Assembly: GCA_030693535.1 (NCBI GenBank)
Contig: JAUYAL010000064.1
Coordinates: forward strand, 170,400 to 234,399
Reading direction: 5' to 3'
DNA length: 64,000 nucleotides
From: Methylotenera sp.
GTDB taxonomy: Bacteria; Pseudomonadota; Gammaproteobacteria; Burkholderiales; Methylophilaceae
This document shows positions 58,727 through 64,000 of the stretch, piece by piece. The notes under the pieces are model-generated. The model was not told the DNA's origin, ran no database searches, and saw only the letters and a program-made list of their open reading frames with translations. Each line of letters starts with the position of its first letter. The stretch's first letter is position 1. The position numbers were made by a program, and so were the translations under genes.

Positions 58727-61543
58727 TTACAGCATCGCTTTAAGATACTTAGCTGTGTAACTTTCAGAACTTAAAGCCACCTGTTCTGGTGTGCCTTCTG
58801 CAATAATCATCCCACCTCCATCACCACCTTCAGGACCCATATCCACAATCCAATCCGCAGTTTTAATCACGTCCAGATTATGTTCAATAATCACAATCGT
58901 GTTGCCTGCATCGCGTAGACGATGAATCACATCAAGCAATAATTGAATGTCGGCAAAATGCAGCCCCGTTGTTGGTTCATCTAAAATATACAGCGTGCGG
59001 CCAGTATCACGTTTGCTCAGCTCAAGCGCTAGTTTAACTCGCTGCGCTTCACCACCAGACAGCGTTGTAGCACTTTGACCTAGTGTGATGTAGCCTAAAC
59101 CAACATCCAATAAGGTTTTAAGCTTGCGTGAAATAACGGGTTGCGCACTAAAGAATGTATGTGCTTGTTCTACCGTCATTTCTAAAACTTCGCGGATATT
59201 TTTACCTTTGAATTGAATCTCTAAAGTTTCGCGGTTATAACGGTGACCCTTACAAACGTCGCAAGGTACATAGACATCTGGTAAAAAATGCATTTCAACG
59301 CGCAATACACCATCACCTTGACAAGCTTCGCAGCGCCCACCTTTGACATTGAATGAATATCGTCCTGGGCCATAACCTCGAACGCGACTTTCTGGTACGC
59401 CAGCAAATAGGTCACGAATTGGTGTGAATAAGCCAGTATAAGTCGCTGGGTTAGAGCGCGGTGTCCTGCCAATTGGGCTTTGATCCACATCAACAACTTT
59501 ATCAAAAAACGCTAGGCCATCAATCTCGCCAAATGCCGCAGGTTCTGTACTGCTACCGTATAAATGCTGTGAAACTACGCGGTAAAGCGTGTCATTAATG
59601 AGCGTTGATTTTCCACTACCGGACACGCCTGTGATGCAACTAAGCAGACCCACTGGTAACTTGAGTGTGACATCTTTTAGATTGTTGCCCGTAGCGTTAC
59701 TTAATTTAAGCCAGCGTGTAGCGTCAGGCGAGGTACGTTTTTTATTATAAACAATTTGTTTTTTGCCGCTTAAATACTCACCAGTGAGTGAGTTGGGGTT
59801 CGCTAAAACTTGCGCTGGCGTGCCTTCTGCTACAATTTGCCCGCCATGTTCTCCCGCACCTGGACCAATATCTATCACATAGTCTGCCGCTAAAATCGCG
59901 TCGTGGTCATGCTCAACTACTATCACGCTATTACCAATATCGCGTAATCGTTTAAGCGTTTCCAGCAATCTGTCGTTGTCGCGCTGATGCAAACCAATTG
60001 ACGGCTCATCTAACACGTACATTACGCCAGTTAAGCCGCTACCGATTTGTGACGCCAAGCGAATGCGCTGTGCTTCACCACCAGAGAGTGTTTCCGCTGA
60101 GCGTGAAAGCGATAAATATTCTAAGCCTACATTCGTTAAAAATTTAAGACGGTTGCTAATCTCCTTGACAATCTTATCGGCAATAGCAAGCTTAGCACCA
60201 GTTAATTCGATTGATTCAAAGAAAGTAAGTGCTAACTTTAAGGGCACTTCACAGACTTCATGAATGTTCTTATTGCCCACTTTTACATGGCGGGCTTCTT
60301 TGCGTAAACGTGTGCCAGCACAATCTGGACAGCTTTGTGAGTTCAAGTATTTTGCCAACTCTTCACGTACGGTTTGCGAATCGGTTTCGTGATAACGACG
60401 TTTAAGATTGTTTAAAATACCCTCAAAGCTGTGGGTTTTTTCAAAGAAAACGCCGCGCTCGTTAAGATATTTAAACGACATTTCTTCTTTGCCACTACCA
60501 TTGAGTAATATCTTTTGAATATACTCGGGAAGTTTTTCAAATGCAGTATCCAAGTTGAAGTTGTAATGCGTGGCCAAGCTTGAAAGCATTTGAAAGTAAA
60601 ACTGATTACGTCTATCCCAGCCCTTAATGGCGCCAGCAGCTAATGATAAATGCGGGAATGCAACGACGCGTTTAGGGTCAAAAAAGTTAATATTGCCTAA
60701 GCCGTCACAAACTGGGCAAGCGCCCATTGGATTGTTAAATGAAAATAGGCGCGGCTCTAACTCTGCCAGTGAGTAGTCACACACGGGGCATGAAAACTTG
60801 GCAGAAAATAGATGTTCCTTATCGCTATCCATCTCAACCGCAATCGCCTTGCCTTCGGCTAAGCGCAGCGCGGTTTCAAAAGATTCTGCAATGCGCTGCT
60901 TCATGTCTTGTTTAACCTTGATACGGTCAATCACTACATCCACGCTATGTTTGGTTGTTTTAGCCAATGATGGTAGTGCATCAACTTCATAAATCTTGCC
61001 ATCGATGCGAAGGCGTACAAAGCCTTGTGCCTTCAGTTCTTCAAACAAATCTAACTGCTCACCCTTGCGGTTGCTGACCACGGGCGCTAATATCATTAGC
61101 TTGGTTTCTTCTGGTAGTGCTAACACGTGATCAACCATTTGGCTAACGGTTTGTGCTTCTAACTTTATGCCATGTTCTGGGCATTCTGGGTCGCCAGCAC
61201 GTGCGTAAAGCAAACGTAGGTAATCATGAATCTCAGTCACAGTGCCTACAGTTGAGCGTGGATTATGTGAAGTGGATTTTTGCTCAATTGAAATAGCCGG
61301 TGATAAACCTTCAATCAAATCAACGTCGGGTTTATCCATACGCGCTAGAAATTGTCTGGCGTAGGCGGAAAGTGATTCTACGTAGCGGCGTTGGCCTTCT
61401 GCATATAACGTATCGAACGCGAGCGACGACTTGCCTGAACCCGAAAGACCAGTAATTACAACCAACTGATTACGTGGAATATCCAGCGAAATGTTTTTTA
61501 AATTGTGCGTTCGCGCACCGCGTATTTTGATGAATTCGATCAT
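58727..61543 (-). CDS. uvrA: Excinuclease ABC subunit A
   Basis: Damage-recognition ATPase of nucleotide excision repair. 938 residues, two ABC modules: first Walker [12 protein letters not shown] (about 33-43), second [11 protein letters not shown] (about 634-644), ABC signatures [12 protein letters not shown] and [12 protein letters not shown]. Zinc-finger cysteine pairs are seen in CPVCDYS...CPVCDG, and in CEACQGDG...CDVCKGHR. Convergent with mtgA and divergent from the MFS gene. No LexA-type CTGT-N8-ACAG box is visible in the 68-bp upstream gap. Confidence 0.97.
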   Translation of the reverse strand: MIEFIKIRGARTHNLKNISLDIPRNQLVVITGLSGSGKSSLAFDTLYAEGQRRYVESLSAYARQFLARMDKPDVDLIEGLSPAISIEQKSTSHNPRSTVGTVTEIHDYLRLLYARAGDPECPEHGIKLEAQTVSQMVDHVLALPEETKLMILAPVVSNRKGEQLDLFEELKAQGFVRLRIDGKIYEVDALPSLAKTTKHSVDVVIDRIKVKQDMKQRIAESFETALRLAEGKAIAVEMDSDKEHLFSAKFSCPVCDYSLAELEPRLFSFNNPMGACPVCDGLGNINFFDPKRVVAFPHLSLAAGAIKGWDRRNQFYFQMLSSLATHYNFNLDTAFEKLPEYIQKILLNGSGKEEMSFKYLNERGVFFEKTHSFEGILNNLKRRYHETDSQTVREELAKYLNSQSCPDCAGTRLRKEARHVKVGNKNIHEVCEVPLKLALTFFESIELTGAKLAIADKIVKEISNRLKFLTNVGLEYLSLSRSAETLSGGEAQRIRLASQIGSGLTGVMYVLDEPSIGLHQRDNDRLLETLKRLRDIGNSVIVVEHDHDAILAADYVIDIGPGAGEHGGQIVAEGTPAQVLANPNSLTGEYLSGKKQIVYNKKRTSPDATRWLKLSNATGNNLKDVTLKLPVGLLSCITGVSGSGKSTLINDTLYRVVSQHLYGSSTEPAAFGEIDGLAFFDKVVDVDQSPIGRTPRSNPATYTGLFTPIRDLFAGVPESRVRGYGPGRYSFNVKGGRCEACQGDGVLRVEMHFLPDVYVPCDVCKGHRYNRETLEIQFKGKNIREVLEMTVEQAHTFFSAQPVISRKLKTLLDVGLGYITLGQSATTLSGGEAQRVKLALELSKRDTGRTLYILDEPTTGLHFADIQLLLDVIHRLRDAGNTIVIIEHNLDVIKTADWIVDMGPEGGDGGGMIIAEGTPEQVALSSESYTAKYLKAML

Positions 61544-61611
61544 GCTTTTACAAGAGTTTAGGACAACCTGCTAATATACCTACTTTTATAAAATTAGCTC
61601 TTAAAATTTTC

Positions 61612-63093
61612 ATGACAGCATCAAAAAACCAGTCAGGTGATCTTTTTACAGAAATTGCATCTGAAACAATGTCGTCATTAGATTTATCATCAGAAAAGAT
61701 GACGCCACTAGAAATGCGTGCCACAACTAGCTTGGCTTCTATTTATGGCCTTCGCATGTTTGGCATGTTTTCCATTTTGCCTATTTTCGCAATCTATGCT
61801 TCATCTTTCCCTGAACATCCAACCCCATTTATGATTGGGCTTGCATTAGGCGCATACGGCTTAACACAAGCCTTATTTCAACTGCCTTTTGGTATGGCTT
61901 CAGATAAATATGGGCGTAAGCCAGTTATTTATTTAGGACTTGCTATTTTTGCAATTGGTAGCATGGTAGCCGCCTTGGCAATGAATATTGAGGGCATTAT
62001 TTTAGGCCGCGCACTGCAAGGTGCAGGGGCAGTTTCTGCGGTAGTTACCGCATTATTAGCTGATTTGACGCGGGATGAGCATCGTACCAAGGCGATGGCA
62101 ACTATCGGTGCAACGATTGGTGTTGCATTTGCGGTTTCGCTGGTTGGCGGACCCATACTTAATCAGTGGATAGGTGTGCCAGGTATCTTTGCTATGACAG
62201 GCTTATTAACGCTGGCTGCTATTGCCGTGGTCAAATTTGTAGTGCCAGACCCCATTCACAGCCACTACCACTCTGATGCAAGCGCTGCTCCAGCCAAACT
62301 AAAAGATGTACTAGAAAACAAGCAATTATTACGCTTGAATTATGGCATATTTGCTCTGCATGCCGCACAAATGGCGATGTTTGTTGTTGTCCCGTTTGCA
62401 ATTACTAAATCAAGCCATATGGATGTTAATCAGCATTGGCATATATATTTACCTGTGTTGTTAGCTTCTTTTGTTTTTATGGTGCCGGCAATTATTTATG
62501 CTGAAAAACAAGCAAAAATGAAGGAGGTGTTTGTTGGGGCAATAGCCACTATGTTCGTTGCGCAGATAATGTTTGCAAGTTCAATCGAGCATTTTTGGGG
62601 AATAGTCGCCTCACTTACTTTTTATTTTATTGCGTTTAATATACTGGAAGCTTCTTTACCTTCTATTATTAGTAAAATTGCACCTGCCGCAGCTAAAGGC
62701 ACAGCGATGGGCGTTTATAATACTTCGCAGTCATTGGGCATATTTGTAGGCGGAGCATTAGGTGGTTATTTATCACATAAATTAGGATTTTCTAGCGTAT
62801 TCATTTTTTGTAGCGTCATGATGCTTTTGTGGCTAATATTGGCATATTCAATGCAAGCGCCAGCAGCTGTAAGAACTAAAATGTACAGCTTGGATGAAAA
62901 TACTGCCGAATTGACAGGTGTTGCGGCAGAGATACTTAGAAACAAGCTTGCAAAACTAGCTGGGGTTGTAGAGGCGGTGGTGTTACCACAAGAGCGCACA
63001 ATTATATTAAAATTAGATACAAAAATATATACCATGCAAGGTTGGGATGATTCCCAATTTCAAACGCAAGTGCATCAATTATTGGGGAAATAA
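61612..63093 (+). CDS. YajR-like MFS transporter with C-terminal domain
   Basis: 493 residues with 12 hydrophobic segments and the MFS loop [12 protein letters not shown] between helices 2 and 3. After the last helix a soluble ~70-residue C-terminal domain (from about 420) with an alpha/beta pattern resembles the YAM domain of E. coli YajR. Substrates of YajR-type transporters are not known. It lies between uvrA and ssb, a frequent betaproteobacterial order, and ends 2 bp before ssb, so the two are likely co-transcribed. Confidence 0.88.
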   Translation: MTASKNQSGDLFTEIASETMSSLDLSSEKMTPLEMRATTSLASIYGLRMFGMFSILPIFAIYASSFPEHPTPFMIGLALGAYGLTQALFQLPFGMASDKYGRKPVIYLGLAIFAIGSMVAALAMNIEGIILGRALQGAGAVSAVVTALLADLTRDEHRTKAMATIGATIGVAFAVSLVGGPILNQWIGVPGIFAMTGLLTLAAIAVVKFVVPDPIHSHYHSDASAAPAKLKDVLENKQLLRLNYGIFALHAAQMAMFVVVPFAITKSSHMDVNQHWHIYLPVLLASFVFMVPAIIYAEKQAKMKEVFVGAIATMFVAQIMFASSIEHFWGIVASLTFYFIAFNILEASLPSIISKIAPAAAKGTAMGVYNTSQSLGIFVGGALGGYLSHKLGFSSVFIFCSVMMLLWLILAYSMQAPAAVRTKMYSLDENTAELTGVAAEILRNKLAKLAGVVEAVVLPQERTIILKLDTKIYTMQGWDDSQFQTQVHQLLGK

Positions 63094-63095
63094 AA

Positions 63096-63611
63096 ATGGC
63101 ATCAGTTAATAAAGTGATATTAGTCGGCAACTTAGGTCGCGACCCTGAGGTTAGATTTATGCCAAATGGCGAGGCTGTGTGTAACTTTAGCATTGCGACG
63201 ACTGATAGTTGGAAAGATAAGGCAGGTGCAAAACAAGAGCGCACCGAATGGCATAACATTGTGATGTATCGCAAGTTGGCAGAAATCGCAGGCGAATATC
63301 TTAAAAAAGGCCGCCCAGTTTATGTGGAAGGCCGGTTGCAAACGCGTAAATGGCAAACTAAAGAAGGGCAAGATCGTTACACCACAGAAATTATTGCTGA
63401 CCAAATGCAAATGTTGGGTGGCCGCGAAGGTGGTAGTTCAAATGCAAGCTATGATGGTGGCATGGATCAAAGTAGTGGCGGTGATGATAACTATAACCAA
63501 ACTTCTAATCAAACCTCGGCAAAACAGGCGAATGCACCTACTCAGTCAGCAGCTAAATCAACCGCTGGTGGCTCTGGCTTTGATGATTTTGAAGACGACA
63601 TACCTTTTTAG
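63096..63611 (+). CDS. ssb: Single-stranded DNA-binding protein
   Basis: 171 residues: OB-fold (about 1-110) opening [20 protein letters not shown] with the [21 protein letters not shown] core, a Gly/Gln/Asn-rich disordered linker, and the acidic tip DDFEDDIPF that recruits repair and replication partners. Preceded by the MFS gene with a 2-bp gap and followed by a strong terminator. Standard bacterial SSB. Confidence 0.97.
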   Translation: MASVNKVILVGNLGRDPEVRFMPNGEAVCNFSIATTDSWKDKAGAKQERTEWHNIVMYRKLAEIAGEYLKKGRPVYVEGRLQTRKWQTKEGQDRYTTEIIADQMQMLGGREGGSSNASYDGGMDQSSGGDDNYNQTSNQTSAKQANAPTQSAAKSTAGGSGFDDFEDDIPF

Positions 63612-63635
63612 AATTTACCTATATTATGTAGTGTA

Positions 63636-63666
63636 AAAAAGCCAGCATGCTGGCTTTTGTTTTTTT
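63636..63666 (+). terminator. Intrinsic terminator after ssb
   Basis: A palindrome of AAAAGCCAGCA then TGCTGGCTTTT (63637-63658) is followed by GTTTTTTT. Starts about 25 bp after the stop codon of ssb. The stem is symmetrical, so it could also act on the opposite strand, where the run of A gives T. Confidence 0.93.
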
Positions 63667-63700
63667 AACCATATCTTTCTGAAAGTTGTTTTGAACATTC

Positions 63701-63766
63701 GCCCGCGCATCCCCCTCTTAGCCGAATTCCGAACCAGTTTTGATGCAAGAGGTGGGTCAAGCGGGC
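63701..63766 (-). other. Imperfect inverted repeat at the transposase 3' end
   Basis: GCCCGC...CTCTT (63701-63719) faces AAGAG...GCGGGC (63747-63766); the outer six and inner five bases pair, and the centres differ. The right arm spans the tnpA stop codon. It may be the structured end of the IS element or a terminator; the ~27-base loop is longer than usual for IS200/IS605 end hairpins. Confidence 0.4.
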
Positions 63767-64000
63767 TGTTTTGATTTTAGTTTTTTCGCTTCAGATTTTC
63801 TTGCATGCTCCATCGTGCCTTGTGCGTCCACGTAAGCTCGCACCGTTTCTAGCGTCGCGCCGCCTACACTACCAACGAAGTACGCCCGATGCCAAAACAA
63901 CGGCTTGTAATAGAACTGTACAAGATGTGCCTCAAACCGATTTCTAGCTTTCCTTGCGCTGGCCGTCTTTAAATTGTTAATGAGAATGGAAATATCCAAT
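63757..64000 (-). mobile_element. IS200/IS605-type transposase TnpA, C-terminal part (runs off right edge)
   Basis: The visible ~80 residues (LDISILINNLKTASARKARN onward) match the C-terminal part of Y1 transposases. It holds KPLFWHRAYFVGSVGG and the catalytic-tyrosine helix TLETVRAYVDAQG. The HUH metal motif lies in the N-terminal part beyond the window. The internal TTG at 63999 is not the true start. The enzyme cuts and rejoins single-stranded DNA in IS mobility; intactness and a second gene (tnpB) cannot be judged. Confidence 0.85.

Noticed and set aside
61544..61611. LexA (SOS) box for uvrA
   Set aside because: No CTGT-N8-ACAG pattern was found in the gap; SOS control cannot be claimed.
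63322..63636. Alternative frame ORF overlapping ssb
   Set aside because: The frame is Lys/Met/Val-rich and arises from the repetitive SSB linker; the SSB frame has the OB fold and acidic tip.

Overview
The window reads as a moderately AT-rich stretch (estimated by eye) of a betaproteobacterial chromosome. Protein sequences and gene orders look most like a Methylophilaceae member (Methylotenera-type methylotroph). That assignment is an inference from gene content and style; no rRNA or other marker settles it. Most of the window is dense housekeeping DNA. No tRNA, rRNA, CRISPR array or prophage was recognised. The only mobile-element signal is a partial IS200/IS605-type transposase at the right edge.

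Left block (1-9.7 kb, all minus strand): a collinear envelope cluster reading mreB-mreC-mreD-mrdA(PBP2)-rodA-rlpA-dacA-DUF493-lipB-lipA, with several overlapping genes. It joins the elongasome (cell shape, side-wall peptidoglycan) to lipoate synthesis; lipA runs off the left edge. Divergent from it are gatCAB (9.9-13.2 kb), followed by a DUF4124 protein, pyrE, an exonuclease III (xth), an EamA exporter, a DUF1223 protein and a M48-like protein with a degenerate zinc motif.

18.5-28.4 kb: metX-metW-ampG (minus), a stand-alone BLUF photoreceptor, a gamma-carbonic-anhydrase-like protein, a PAS-PAS-GGDEF-EAL protein with both catalytic signatures intact, then hemA, prfA and prmC. 28.5-35.8 kb (plus): rpe, gph, trpE-trpG-trpD, a DUF3465 lipoprotein inside the trp run, trpC, hemB. 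A short ORF with two Trp codons precedes trpE.

36-49.6 kb: an ECF sigma factor with an adjoining one-TM protein (putative anti-sigma), then a hypothetical gene downstream of mrcA (minus), and the classical divergent pilM-N-O-P-Q, aroK, aroB, dgt series. 49.8-57 kb: a highly expressed-looking porin with a 24-bp palindrome in its leader, an unassigned structured intergenic region with a possible gene remnant, and the nitrogen module ntrC, ntrB, DUF4124, glnA. glnA has a sigma-54 promoter and phased NtrC-type sites upstream. 56.7-64 kb: a rhodanese protein, aroE, mtgA, uvrA (minus), a YajR-like MFS transporter, ssb and the IS fragment.

The most interesting items for follow-up are non-coding or contextual: the trp leader ORF, the porin-leader palindrome, the glnA control region, the mreB/mreC hairpins, the terminator directly before aroK, the structured DNA at 51.4-51.56 kb, and the sigma/anti-sigma pair. 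I did not find a clear new multi-gene defence or mobile system.
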